Below, piece by piece: positions 50,501 to 57,232 of a stretch of 64,000 nucleotides of DNA. Each line of letters opens with the position of its first letter. Position 1 is the first letter of the stretch. Source of the stretch: Papio anubis (Eukaryota; Chordata; Mammalia; Primates; Cercopithecidae); the NCBI RefSeq assembly GCF_008728515.1, contig NC_044986.1, positions 66,639,159 to 66,703,158 of the forward strand, in the 5' to 3' direction. A program made the translations under genes and the position numbers. The notes below the pieces were generated by a model. It did no database searches. It saw only the letters and a program-made list of their open reading frames with translations, and had not been told where the DNA came from.

Positions 50501-53119
50501 CAACTCCTCCAATCACGACTACTGTAGCAATCCTCGTCAGGGGCAAGACTACGGCACAGCTAGAGGCCACCCTGGCCACTTTGGCCACACCGGTCACTGC
50601 TGATGAGGTGAAAGCTGAGGCCACCATGCCTGCTGGGGTTAATTCCCTGGCCCAGAGAAGGAGAGTTCCTGAGAATGTGAAGCTGACCCCACCATCTTAA
50701 GCTCGGATGTGTTCCACCAGTACATATTTTTAAACCAAGATATTATTCTCACACTAAGCTGGGCGCAGTGGCTCACGCCTGTAATCCCAGCACTCTGGGA
50801 GGCCGAGGCGGGCGGATCATGAGGTCAGGAGTTCAAGACCAGCCTGACCAAAATGGTGAAACCCCGTCTCTACTAAAAATACAAAAATTAGCCAGGCGTG
50901 GTGGCAAGTGCCTGTAATCCCAGCTACTGGGGAGGCTGAGGCAGGAGAATCACTTGAACCCGGGAGGCTGAAGTTGCAGTGAACCGAGATCACGCCACTG
51001 CACTCCCGTCTGGGCAACAGATCGAGACTTTGTTTCAAAACACAAACAATAAAACATAAAAGTCCTTTTAGGGTCAATTGTGACTTTGCAGTCTGTCCAG
51101 TCCTCTATCAGTTTTAGAGAAATTGACAAATGTAATATTATAAAGCTAAAAAAAAGTTTATTTCTATTAAAGAAGGATAAAGCACTTAAAATTTGATAAC
51201 TATATAGTGGGTTCTAATTATTAGTATTTCTTTTTTTTTTTTTTTTTGAGAGGGAGTCTCGCTCTGTCGCCCAGGCTGGGATGCAGTGGCCGGATCTCAG
51301 CTCACTGCAAGCTCCGCCTCCCGGGTTTACGCCATTCTCCTGCCTCAGCCTCCCAAGTAGCTGGGACTACAGGCGCCCGCCACCTCGCCCGGCTAGTTAT
51401 TTTTTGTATTTTTTAGTTGAGATGGGGTTTCACCTTGTTAGCCAGGATGGTCTCGATCTCCTGACCTCGTGATCCGCCCGTCTCGGCCTCCCAAAGTGCT
51501 GGGATTACAGGCTTGAGCCACCGCGCCCGGCCTAGTATTTCTTAAGTTCCAGAGAGTTCCACTTGACAAAAACAGTTACTTCAGCTAGTGCCAAATTCTA
51601 GAAGTAGCTTTGGTCTCCCATAACGGAAGATATATATAACATATATATTATATATAGAGAGAGAAAATATTAATTGCAAATAACCTAAGTAAAAGCAGTG
51701 TATTTATTCTGCATATATAGCTTGAAGATCCACCCCTCACCTTCAAACCAGTCACCTCTGTAAGCCCTTCCTACAGAGAAATTCTGGAGCCAACACTATT
51801 TCCAGAAAAATAGTTCCATGAATTATTAGTCAAAAGTTACTGCACTGCCCTTGTTGCTTAATTGCAAAATTAAATAAAATGGGGGGGGGGGTAGTTCTCA
51901 CGCTCCCTGGATTTTATCTGATAGTTAACCTTCGGCTAGATGTTTGCTTTACGGTTCACTTTCCTTTTCCTCCCGCACCAGGCTACTTTTTGCTAGGAGC
52001 TTTGTTCCTTCAATGCCTATTCCCATTCGTCCCCTCTACTCCCCGCTTCCCTGTCCTTCATACACCAACTCAGAGTTCGAGGCACCTGCCCATTTCCTTC
52101 CAAATAAAACTGTAAAGAGATTAAAATAGAAGCGCTTGTGGTGACACATTTACGAACGCCTCCGTTATCGCCCATAATCTACTCCTAGTAGATGGGGGTG
52201 GGGGCAGTAAGAGGATAAAGAGAAACCCCAAGTAGCTTTCCTCCACCTACAAGGCCAAAAAAAAGGTGGTGCCCTAAGGAGCGTGGAGGGCGCCAGCCTG
52301 CAGCCTCCCGGTTTCCCCGTGCAGCCCTAGGTACAGGACCCGGGGTAGGTACCCCCTAGACGCCGAATCCTGCAAAGGTAAAAACTTGGCACTTTCTCAG
52401 TCATTCTTCCAGATTGACGTCATCTGTTTGATTTGAGAGGAATAGCTTTCTGTTTCATAAGGATTCCCAGCATCGGCGCTGAGGGAACACAGGCGGCGGA
52501 GAGGCAGGAGCGCTACCGGGACCCCGGAGGACCGGTCCAGCGCCTTCACAGAGGCTCCCGATCCGGGCCTCAGTTTCCCCTTCTGTAAAATGAGGGGGTG
52601 GACTTGGCTCCGCTCAGCGCCCATAATCTGAGCTACGGCGGCGGAATTAAGGTCTTTAGGAAGTCACTGCCCCCCCTCGGAGTCGCCGTTCCTCCAAACT
52701 GAGCAATCCTCTTACGGGGATTATGCTACCTCCAGGCACCTTTCTAGAGTGGGTCTGTGATTTCCTTTTCCCATCAGACCCTGTCCGAGTCGGACACATG
52801 CAAAACTAGCTGGGCCCAGGTTCGGGTACCCCGGGGCGTGAGAAAGGGACCATCGCCGTTCAGCGGGGAGGGATGGCCGGAGGCGACCCCCGCTGCCCCG
52901 ACCGGCGGCGGCAAGTGTGCAATGTGAGGGCCGGCCAGGCCCCACAGCGCGTCGGAGACTTGGGGCCAAAGGCGGGCCGCACCCTCCCGAGGAGGTGAGG
53001 CCCGGGAATGAATGGGCGGACGGGCGCGGAGGGGCCGGGGGCCGCAGACACTCACTGAGGAATACTCGGTACTCCAGGGAGAAGGGAGCGGCGCGCTCCT
53101 CGGTACTGAAGCCGCTCAT
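23487..53119 (-). CDS. PPA1: Inorganic pyrophosphatase 1, complete 11-exon gene (CDS span)
   Basis: Soluble cytosolic family I pyrophosphatase. It hydrolyses inorganic pyrophosphate to two phosphates, using Mg2+, and so pulls pyrophosphate-releasing biosynthetic reactions forward. Eleven coding exons join in frame into 289 codons plus stop, the length I recall for human PPA1. The family signature DNDPIDV lies in exon 5 at residues 116-122 and supplies metal-binding Asp116, Asp118 and Asp121; a further conserved Asp153 lies in exon 6 (DEGETDW). The protein starts MSGFSTEERA and ends WFHHQKN. No signal peptide or mitochondrial presequence is seen, which separates it from the mitochondrial paralogue PPA2. 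All ten introns are GT-AG. Intron 1 is about 3.4 kb and intron 2 about 10.8 kb; Alu and L1 sequence fills much of the introns. Compared with the human protein from memory, the one difference I see is Val instead of Leu at residue 247. The CpG-island promoter suggests housekeeping expression. Confidence 0.97.
23737..24035 (-). mobile_element. Alu in PPA1 intron 10
   Basis: Full minus-strand (PPA1-sense) dimer, older type, about 220 bp upstream of the terminal exon's acceptor. Confidence 0.9.
24387..24740 (+). mobile_element. Rearranged Alu in intron 10
   Basis: Old Alu with internal duplication: gaccagcctggttcgagacc and gaccagcttgggcaacatgg occur side by side, and a repeated gcctgggtga lies near the 3' end. 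Confidence 0.85.
24745..25140 (+). mobile_element. L1M 3' end
   Basis: Typical tail: accacatgatctcatttata, gtggttgccaggagctgaag, tgatctattgcacagaatgg, ending near 25140. Confidence 0.8.
25198..25240 (-). CDS. PPA1: PPA1 coding exon 10 (residues 266-279 plus one base)
   Basis: 43 nt. It encodes LPPPCESACTVPTD plus the first base of Val280. Acceptor ttttag, donor gtaaga. It is too short to stand out as an open reading frame and was placed from splice sites and frame. Confidence 0.95.
25425..25714 (+). mobile_element. Alu in PPA1 intron 9
   Basis: Complete plus-strand copy, antisense to PPA1, about 185 bp upstream of exon 10. Confidence 0.9.
25715..26571. other. Intron 9 unique sequence
   Basis: A/T-rich with no recognisable gene or repeat beyond short TA-rich stretches. 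Confidence 0.5.
26572..26641 (-). CDS. PPA1: PPA1 coding exon 9 (residues 242-265)
   Basis: 70 nt. It completes Cys242 and reads MNTTVSESPFKCDPDAARAI then VDA. Codon 247 is GTG (Val); my recollection of the human protein has Leu here. Acceptor aatag, donor gtatgt. Confidence 0.95.
26859..27256 (+). mobile_element. Alu with hypervariable (GGGGA)n tail
   Basis: The Alu body is 26873-27146, followed by purine tail 27147-27238. The target repeat aaactgagattg lies outside both the Alu and the purine tract (26861-26872 and about 27244-27256). Confidence 0.9.
27150..27238 (+). repeat. (GGGGA)n/(GGAA)n purine microsatellite
   Basis: About ten uninterrupted or near-uninterrupted GGGGA-type units, then GGAA units. 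Confidence 0.95.
27290..27730 (+). mobile_element. Old L1 3'-end-like remnant
   Basis: Pattern tagagaaattccacctctaa / aaggtgtttaccatatacta / taactaaaatgtccaataat fits old L1 3' sequence. Confidence 0.55.
27737..28012 (+). mobile_element. Alu (very old, degenerate)
   Basis: Recognisable dimer with many substitutions and a shortened right arm. Confidence 0.85.
28256..28554 (+). mobile_element. Alu (AluS/Y-like)
   Basis: Complete, with (AAC)n tail and flanking repeat gaaatattccatcaa / gaaatactccatcaa. Confidence 0.93.
28691..28976 (-). mobile_element. Alu (old)
   Basis: Minus strand, flanks aatgccaaatctt / aatgccaactctt. Confidence 0.9.
29153..29449 (-). mobile_element. Alu, close to PPA1 exon 8
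   Basis: PPA1-sense copy ending about 110 bp downstream of the exon 8 donor. Confidence 0.9.
29561..29646 (-). CDS. PPA1: PPA1 coding exon 8 (residues 214-241 plus two bases)
   Basis: 86 nt. It encodes DFAIDIIKSTHDHWKALVTK then KTNGKGIS, ending TG of Cys242. Acceptor attatag, donor gtaagt. Confidence 0.96.
29910..30037 (-). CDS. PPA1: PPA1 coding exon 7 (residues 171-213)
   Basis: 128 nt. It starts AT to complete Asp171, then reads INDVKRLKPGYLEATVDWFR and on to ..NAEFKDK. Acceptor cttag, donor gtaata. Confidence 0.96.
30427..30721 (-). mobile_element. Alu in PPA1 intron 6
   Basis: Old minus-strand copy, flanks agaggttat / agaggctat. Confidence 0.9.
30730..31110. other. Intron 6 unique sequence
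   Basis: Nothing recognised. A 60-codon frame at 30835 has no identifiable features. Confidence 0.5.
31113..31397 (-). mobile_element. AluY-like with small internal deletion
   Basis: Lacks the usual agtgcagtggcgc segment after ccaggctgg. Flanks aatccaattta on both sides. Confidence 0.9.
31640..32250. mobile_element. ERV-L-like LTR remnant
   Basis: Sequence such as aatgattcacagaactcagg, aaacattgaagtttaacatt and ggaagagatgcacaggggca resembles an old ERV-L/MaLR-type LTR; family not assigned. No coding region. Confidence 0.5.
32640..33190 (+). mobile_element. L1M 3' end, copy 1
   Basis: caacccaaacgtccatcaac, ttagtggttgccagggcctg and a terminal (A)n near 33176-33186. Confidence 0.8.
33191..33555 (+). 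mobile_element. L1M 3' end, copy 2 (tandem, partial)
   Basis: Starts with tgctacaatatggatgaacc, a point already present at about 32870 in copy 1, and runs again to the 3' end near 33550. About 260 bp upstream of exon 6's region in genomic order. Confidence 0.75.
33816..33942 (-). CDS. PPA1: PPA1 coding exon 6 (residues 129-170 plus one base)
   Basis: 127 nt. It encodes VCARGEIIGVKVLG.. through DEGETDWKVIA.. to ..AANYN and ends with the G of Asp171. It includes conserved Asp148 and Asp153. Acceptor cttag, donor gtaaga. Confidence 0.96.
33943..34854. other. PPA1 intron 5, no insertion recognised
   Basis: One of the few introns here free of Alu. A/T-rich unique sequence; open frames have no identifiable features. 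Confidence 0.6.
34855..34941 (-). CDS. PPA1: PPA1 coding exon 5 with active-site signature (residues 100-128)
   Basis: 87 nt, phase 0. It carries WEDPGHNDKHTGCCG followed by the pyrophosphatase signature DNDPIDV with three metal-binding aspartates (116, 118, 121). Acceptor cag and donor gtaatg are intact. Confidence 0.97.
35268..35530 (+). mobile_element. Alu with internal 5' deletion
   Basis: ggccgggg joins directly to aggctgaggcaggtggatca, so about 35 bp of the 5' promoter region are missing. Confidence 0.88.
35601..35738 (-). mobile_element. Alu left-monomer (FLAM-like)
   Basis: Single arm only, T-rich 3' tail, ending ..ccactgtacctggt. Confidence 0.8.
35812..36109 (-). mobile_element. 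Alu
   Basis: Complete, flanks aaaggttatgttct / aaaggttacgttct. Confidence 0.92.
36534..36843 (+). mobile_element. Alu with (AAC)n tail
   Basis: Complete plus-strand copy; tail at 36817-36842 has become a CAA microsatellite. Confidence 0.92.
36850..37844. other. Intron 4 with a MIR
   Basis: 37320-37490 matches MIR character (gctcagggaggcaatattaa, cttgggatttgaactctggt). The remainder is unassigned. Confidence 0.6.
37845..37964 (-). CDS. PPA1: PPA1 coding exon 4 (residues 60-99)
   Basis: 120 nt, phase 0 at both ends. It contains the conserved stretch LRYVANLFPYKGYIWNYGAI, part of the substrate-pocket region of family I pyrophosphatases. Acceptor atttcag, donor gtatgt. Confidence 0.96.
37965..38795. 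other. PPA1 intron 3, no insertion recognised
   Basis: Unique sequence. Overlapping frames on both strands at 38448-38742 look like chance: they lack similarity and mirror one another. Confidence 0.55.
38796..38849 (-). CDS. PPA1: PPA1 coding exon 3 (residues 42-59)
   Basis: 54 nt, in frame. It encodes DVFHMVVEVPRWSNAKME between acceptor ttttcag and donor gtaata. Confidence 0.96.
39107..39239 (-). mobile_element. Alu left-monomer (FLAM-like)
   Basis: Single arm, from tagagacaaggtcttactat to ccatcccacccagcc. Confidence 0.8.
39475..39566 (+). repeat. 47-bp tandem duplication
   Basis: The unit with gtcagcctaattacttg.tca and tactttagttt occurs at about 39475-39520 and 39521-39566, with a few mismatches. 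Confidence 0.9.
39989..40256 (-). mobile_element. Alu, tail-less
   Basis: Minus-strand copy missing the 3' T tract and the first bases of the right arm. Confidence 0.88.
40281..40540 (-). mobile_element. Alu with internal (GATA)n/(TA)n microsatellite
   Basis: Partial minus-strand Alu. The mid-element A-rich linker at 40448-40490 is replaced by gatagata and tatata repeats. Confidence 0.85.
41190..41496 (+). mobile_element. Alu
   Basis: Complete, flanks aaacgccacca / aaaagccacca. Confidence 0.92.
41777..42085 (+). mobile_element. AluY-like
   Basis: Complete with Y-type gagatcgagaccatcctgg; flanks agctgggtga / agctgggcaa. Confidence 0.9.
42290..42362 (+). pseudogene. Decayed tRNA-Gly-like sequence
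   Basis: GCATTGGTGG followed by a duplicated tgg and TTCAGGGGTAGAATTCTCGCCTGC closely matches the 5' half of tRNA-Gly(GCC), including the A box and the anticodon arm up to the loop. The 3' half (variable and T arms, B box) has diverged beyond recognition. It lies in PPA1 intron 2 and is not expected to be functional. Confidence 0.7.
42448..42860. mobile_element. Inverted Alu arm plus old Alu
   Basis: A plus-strand left monomer (42448-42578) abuts a minus-strand old Alu (about 42579-42860). Confidence 0.85.
42870..43466. other. Intron 2 unique sequence
   Basis: No recognisable gene or element. Confidence 0.5.
43468..43593 (+). mobile_element. Alu left-monomer
   Basis: Single arm ending in (A)n T-rich tail. 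Confidence 0.82.
44058..44357 (-). mobile_element. Alu
   Basis: Complete; flanks gagacttatttct / gggacttatttct. Confidence 0.92.
44550..44842 (-). mobile_element. Alu (old)
   Basis: Degenerate dimer with small deletions. Confidence 0.87.
45000..45610. other. Intron 2 unique sequence
   Basis: No recognisable gene or element; chance 60-codon frame at 45013. Confidence 0.5.
45615..45896 (+). mobile_element. Alu (old)
   Basis: Plus-strand dimer with a deletion between its arms. Confidence 0.88.
45900..46700. other. Intron 2 unique sequence
   Basis: A/T-rich, no recognisable gene or element. Confidence 0.5.
46704..47007 (+). mobile_element. Alu (old)
   Basis: Complete plus-strand dimer. Confidence 0.88.
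47010..48595. other. Intron 2, longest Alu-free stretch of the gene
   Basis: About 1.6 kb without a recognised element. No open frame with identifiable features. Confidence 0.5.
48598..48716 (-). mobile_element. Alu left-monomer (FLAM-like)
   Basis: Single arm, minus strand. Confidence 0.8.
49220..49499 (-). mobile_element. Alu just downstream of PPA1 exon 2
   Basis: PPA1-sense copy about 130 bp from the exon 2 donor. Confidence 0.9.
49633..49691 (-). CDS. PPA1: PPA1 coding exon 2 (residues 22-41)
   Basis: 59 nt. It completes the Lys22 codon left by exon 1 and reads NEKGQYISPFHD.. to ..YADK. Acceptor ttttgcag and donor gtaaggc are intact. Confidence 0.96.
49760..50068 (-). mobile_element. 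Alu adjoining the IFI27-like retrocopy
   Basis: Minus-strand copy flanked by tacacattt at 49752 and 50071; it abuts the poly(A) end of the retrocopy. Confidence 0.9.
50094..50719 (-). pseudogene. IFI27-like: IFI27-like processed retrocopy with open reading frame, in PPA1 intron 1
   Basis: A spliced-mRNA copy on the minus strand. The ATG at 50625-50627 opens 123 codons with stop at 50256-50258. The product resembles interferon alpha-inducible protein 27 (ISG12a family): it contains TSSAVT, RIATVV, PMVLSAMGFTATGI, KRMSAAAIANGGGVAPGSLV and ends SGLTKFILGS..IARFY, a small Gly/Ala-rich hydrophobic protein of mitochondrial or endomembrane type. Compared with IFI27 from memory it carries a few substitutions and a small in-frame insertion (VEA region). 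Retrocopy marks: exons are joined without introns, UTR-like sequence lies on both sides, AATAAA is at 50107-50112, and a 17-nt poly(A) (T run 50077-50093) follows. A short target-site repeat (tacacattt / tacatattt) flanks it. It is in the same sense as PPA1. Whether it is expressed cannot be judged here. Confidence 0.88.
50758..51055 (+). mobile_element. Alu in PPA1 intron 1
   Basis: Complete plus-strand dimer with (A)nC tail. Confidence 0.9.
51231..51532 (-). mobile_element. AluY, Old World monkey type, in PPA1 intron 1
   Basis: Contains gtggccggatctcagctcac and ends aggcttgagccaccgcgccc; flanks tagtatttctt on both sides. The only clearly lineage-specific Alu within PPA1. Confidence 0.93.
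51540..52300. other. Intron 1 sequence before the CpG island
   Basis: Contains (TA)n near 51630-51660 and a G run at about 51880-51890. No gene recognised. Confidence 0.55.
53056..53119 (-). CDS. PPA1: PPA1 coding exon 1 (residues 1-21 plus first base of codon 22)
   Basis: The ATG at 53117-53119 has A at -3 (CACCATGA), a good initiation context. It encodes MSGFSTEERAAPFSLEYRVFL and ends ..CTCA before donor gtgagtg. The first base of Lys22 is in this exon. Confidence 0.96.
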
Positions 53120-53197
53120 GGTGCCGGAGTCCAGCCGCCGCAGCTGCCACAGAGCCACCAGCCCGCACGCGGCGCCGACAGACAAGCAGACAGCCCC

Positions 53198-53209
53198 GCG
53201 CCTGCGCAC
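53198..53209. promoter_or_regulatory. NRF1-type site 2
   Basis: GCGCCTGCGCAC, whose reverse complement is GTGCGCAGGCGC, is a second close match about 80 bp upstream of the ATG, near the likely transcription start. Confidence 0.65.
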
Positions 53210-53293
53210 TACGAGTACTGGCCGGGTGGGCGGGGCGGGGAGCGCCTTTAACACTGCTCCGCTAGCGTTCCCAGCCCCGCCGGGCCAACCCCG

Positions 53294-53305
53294 TGCGCAG
53301 GCGCA
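53294..53305. promoter_or_regulatory. NRF1-type site 1
   Basis: TGCGCAGGCGCA matches the palindromic NRF1 consensus (YGCGCANGCGCR core), about 175 bp upstream of the PPA1 ATG. Confidence 0.7.
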
Positions 53306-53689
53306 CTCCGCACTCCCGAGCCCCGCCCCTCGGGCCCAGCCTCTGCGTTGGCAGCCGGGGATCAGAGCCTGGGCCACGTGGCTGCCGCCGGCGCTGGCTC
53401 TATTCCTTCGGCCTTGGGCTCTGACCCGGGAGGGCAAATGCGCAGGCCCTAAGCTTGGACTGGCTAGGAGTTGACCGCCGACCACGCACACAGGGAACTC
53501 ACCTTTGATTCTCACACACTCCTCCCCGCAGACCTATTCCTTATCTCAAAAGGCGTTGATAAGTCATCTGCTTCCCCAGACAGGCCCTGCTTGCGGTCTT
53601 AAAGGTGAGAATTTTTCTGATCCGTCTTAACAAAGTTGAGCCGTATTACCGACACCCCTAGTGGCTACCAGTAAGGTACTCGCTCCTCC

Positions 53690-53830
53690 ACTTTCTATAA
53701 CCTCTCTGACTCCGTTGCTTATCTGGGAAGTGAAGATAGTAATAGTAACTATTTCATGAGTTACTGGGATGATTACCCGAGTTAATACACTTCAAAGGCT
53801 TGGAGCAGAGCCTGGGTCTTTGTAAACACT
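53690..53830 (+). repeat. MIR upstream of PPA1
   Basis: MIR-like pattern: cttatctgggaagtgaagat, gagttactgggatgattacc, acactctggaagttgttact. Confidence 0.7.
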
Positions 53831-54560
53831 CTGGAAGTTGTTACTGTCACCCTCCCCAGGGGGTAGATTTACTACCCCCTTTCCCCTACCCGCCCCCCCC
53901 CCCCCACCACCTTACTTAACCCATCTGGGTCCCCAGGGGCCTCAGATGGAAGCATTGGGAAGGTCCAGGCGTGAGCTAGAGTCGCGGGAAGGATTGCTCT
54001 TAGGGATAGGCTCCTCTGAGCTTGTTTTCCTGTTTATATTTCATCATGTCAGGCCAGACCCCAAAAACTAAAGTCTGATAGAGGCAATGGGCAAATATTT
54101 GCATCACTTACCTACCTCCCCAGGCATACATGTTAAAGAAAAAAAGTATATCCAAAATCCTCAATTTAATTAGGAAATTATTATTTACATTTCAAAGAAT
54201 GCCTAGTTTTATTTGTTAAAAAATTTTCATGGCCAGGATTTATTTAAATAACTGTTTTTCTAGAGCATTAAAGATAATGTGTCTTAAGGACATTTTGAAT
54301 TAAACTCTTCTTTTCAAAACAATGTCTACTGTAAAAAATGAATATGAAATGAAAACCTAATAAGATCTCCAGTTAGTTATAGTGTCCCCCCTCCCTTTGT
54401 CTCTGTCCAACTCCCAAACCCCACTGACACCCATTAATTTTCAGAAGGCTGTGATTCACTGATTTTTTTGAACATTACACCACACTGTTTTACTGCAGTT
54501 AGAACAAAAGGGCAGGAAAAAAAAAACAGTGAAGCAATAGTTTAGTCACTAATTAGAGTC
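53831..54560. other. PPA1 upstream intergenic
   Basis: Holds a C-run at 53892-53905 and A/T-rich sequence. No gene recognised. Confidence 0.5.
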
Positions 54561-54561
54561 A

Positions 54562-54855
54562 AGGCCAGGCATGGTGACTTACGCTTTCAATCCCAGTGCT
54601 TTGGGAGGCCGAGGTGGACAGATTACCTAAGGTCAGGAGTTCGAAACCAGCCTGACCAACACAGTGAAATCCTGTCCCTAATAAAAATACAAAAAATAGC
54701 TGGGCGTGGTGGCATGCGCCTGTAACCCAACTACTCGGGAGACTGAGGCAGGAGAACACTTGATCCCAGGAGGCGGAGGTTGCAGTGAGCTGAGATCATG
54801 CCAGTGCATTCCAGCGTGGGTGACAGAGCGAGACTCTGTTTCAAAAAAGAACAAA
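54562..54855 (+). mobile_element. Alu
   Basis: Complete plus-strand copy. Confidence 0.9.
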
Positions 54856-54859
54856 AAAG

Positions 54860-55503
54860 TAGGATCAAGTTCAGAGAATATTTTAAGGGGGATGCTCTTT
54901 TGATTGGACTGCTCTATCACTTTTCTGCCTTTGAGCAGATGGAACCAATTTTCTTGGAAATACCCAGACTCTCATCTGTGACTGACTTAAGAAGACAGCA
55001 GTGATGCAATAATAATGTTCTACATACACTTTCCCTTTGCCTCCTGCCAGCTCACAGCAAGCTAATAAAGTCTCACTGACCTCCGAACTTGCACACTGGC
55101 TCTTGTTTCATCGAGTGTATTCAGAGAGCCAGTCAGTACCAGCTCTGGTAAAACACCCAGCCGTGGTGCATTGTAACTTTCCTTTGCAGTCAAGTGTAGT
55201 GAGCCCATAGGCCCAAAAGGACCTTGGTCTACTATGTCTCCCTAGGGCCTAGCACAGTACACAGCCTAGAGTAGATGTTTACTGAATCTTTGCTGGACAA
55301 ATGGATAGAGGAATTAATGAAAAGGTGAAGAATACCTTCTTAAGTACATTAGTTTGACAAAGAAGGAGTCCATCTCTTCTCAAATATTATCTTTCTCAGT
55401 GACCAAATCTAGTGGCACTTTCCAGTCCATATCCTGTCCCCTTTGCTCTGGGTGACCCTATTGGGTGTCTCTAATTTCCTTCTTTGGCTTGCAACTACAC
55501 TCT
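54860..55503. other. Intergenic unique sequence
   Basis: No recognisable gene or element. Confidence 0.5.
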
Positions 55504-55812
55504 CTTTTTTTTTTTTTTTTTTTCTTTTTTGAGACAGAGTCTCACTCTGTCACCCAAGCTAGAGTACAGTGGTGTGATTTCGGCTCACTGCAACCTCTAC
55601 CTCTTAGGTTCAAGTGATTCTTGTACCTCAGCCTCCTGAGTAGCTGGGATCACAGGCATGCACCACCACGCCTGGCTAATTGTAGTATTTTTATTAGAGA
55701 TGGGGTTTTGTCATGTTGGCCAGGCTAGCCTCGAACTCCTGGCCTCAAATGATTTGCCCATCTCAGCCTCCCAGAATGTTGGGATTACAGGTGTGAGCCA
55801 CAGTGCCAGGCC
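55504..55812 (-). mobile_element. Alu (left end lies in a duplicated segment)
   Basis: Old minus-strand dimer. Its 5' arm plus the following sequence recurs at 60173. Confidence 0.9.
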
Positions 55813-56345
55813 ATGACTGCATTCTCTTTTCGTGTTCTTCCTACTTTTTTTTTTTTTTTTTTTTTGAGACACAGTCTTGCCTTGTCACCCAGGCTGGAGT
55901 GCAATGGCACGATCTCGGCTCACTGCAACCTCTGCCTCCCGGGTTCAAGCAATTCTCCCGCCTCAGCCTCCCGAGTAGCTGGGATTACAGGGGTGTGCCA
56001 ACACGCCCGGCTAATTTTTGGTACCTTTAGTAGAGATGGGGTTTCACCATGTTGGCCAGACTGGTCTCAAAATCCTGACCTCATGATCCGCCTGCCTCGG
56101 CCTCCCAAAGTGCTGGGATTACAGGCGTGAGCCACCATGCCTGGCCTGTTCCTACTTCTTTGCTACTCATTTCTCATTCTCCCTCTCAGTCTTCTTCATT
56201 TCATCGTCTTAATCATCATTGTCTTTCTTATTTCTCATGTTCTCTCTCTCTCTCTAGAGAGATACTCTCTGTCTAGATTATCTCATGTATATTTTGGTGT
56301 CAACTACCAACTAGAAGTCCTATAACATGAAAACTTTCAAATCTA
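55705..56345 (+). repeat. Duplicated segment, copy 1 (carries an extra Alu)
   Basis: Matches 60173-60505: Alu arm, then gcattctcttttcgtgttct, an Alu insertion (55842-56147), then tcatttcatcgtcttaatca through tcctataacatgaaaacttt. Confidence 0.9.
55842..56147 (-). mobile_element. Alu inserted in duplication copy 1
   Basis: Complete; absent from the second copy. The interrupted phrase is tgttcttcctacttctttgc, intact at about 60305-60324. Confidence 0.93.
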
Positions 56346-56353
56346 TAACTAAG

Positions 56354-56656
56354 TCTTTTTTTTTTTTTTTTTTTGAGACGGAGTCTCACACTGTCACCCA
56401 GGCTGGAGTGCAGTGGCCGGATCTCAGCTCACTGCAAGCTCCGCCTCCCGGGTTTGCACCATTCTCCTGCCTCAGCCTCCCAAGTAGCTGGGACTACAGG
56501 CGCCCGCCACTTCGCCCGGCTAGTTTTTGTATTTTTTAGTAGAGACGGGGTTTCATTGTGTTAGCCAGGATGGTCTCGATCTCCTGACCTCGTGATCCGC
56601 CCGTCTCGGCCTCCCAAAGTGCTGGGATTACAGGCTTGAGCCACCGCGCCCGGCCA
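56354..56656 (-). mobile_element. AluY, Old World monkey type
   Basis: Young copy ending aggcttgagccaccgcgccc; flanks actaagtctttt on both sides. Confidence 0.94.
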
Positions 56657-56659
56657 CTA

Positions 56660-56940
56660 AGTCTTTTTTAACACTTGCTGTGGTCATGCTCTGTGATAGG
56701 TGGGTAGGGATGTAGCCCTACTAGGCCTTATAGTCAGAACTTAGAGTCTAGAGGACAGACAGACTTCAACAGATAATTATAATCAATTTGGGTGAGTAGA
56801 GTGATATAGAAAGTACAGGGCATTACATTATGGGAACAGAAAACCTCTTCAAGGAAGTGACCTGTAACCTGCAATCTGAATGAGATGGGATTAATAAGGT
56901 GAAGGGGACAAGGCCAAAGCCAGAAAACGGTTAGGTGAGA
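56660..56940 (+). repeat. Old interspersed repeat, family not assigned (part 1)
   Basis: Phrases such as tcttcaaggaagtgacctgt and aatctgaatgagatgggatt resemble a common old mammalian repeat that continues at 57240. Confidence 0.5.
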
Positions 56941-56942
56941 CT

Positions 56943-57232
56943 AGGCCAGGCACGGTGGCTCACGCCTGTAATCCCAACACTTTGGGAGGCCGAGGCCAGC
57001 AGATCATGAGGTCAGGAGTTTAAGACCAGCCTGACCAACATGGTGAAACCCCGTCTCTATTTTAAAAATACAAAAATAAACTGGACGTGGTGGCGCGCAC
57101 CTGTAATCCCAGCTACTCAGGAGGCTGAGGCAGGAGAATCTCTTGAACCCAGAAGGTTTGAGATTGCACCACTGCACTGCAGCCTGGCGACAAAGCGAGA
57201 CTCCATCTCAAAAAAAAAAAAAAAAAAAAAAA
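56943..57232 (+). mobile_element. Alu
   Basis: Right arm shortened; flanks ggtgagacta on both sides. Confidence 0.9.

Larger units (their letters stand above)
52300..53460 (-). promoter_or_regulatory. PPA1: PPA1 CpG-island promoter
   Basis: This is the only strongly GC- and CpG-rich stretch in the window, and it surrounds coding exon 1. On the upstream side it contains GC boxes (53224-53242 and 53323-53333), two NRF1-type palindromes, and an E-box CACGTG (53375-53380). I see no TATA box at the expected distance. The start of transcription is inferred to lie near 53.17-53.22 kb. The downstream half (52.3-53.05 kb) is in intron 1. Confidence 0.85.

Noticed and set aside
50272..50700. 142-codon plus-strand frame
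   Set aside because: It is the antisense shadow of the IFI27-like retrocopy.
52721..53515. 264-codon minus-strand open frame through the CpG island
   Set aside because: It owes its length to low stop-codon density in GC-rich DNA. Only its segment covering PPA1 exon 1 is coding, and the rest spans promoter and intron 1.
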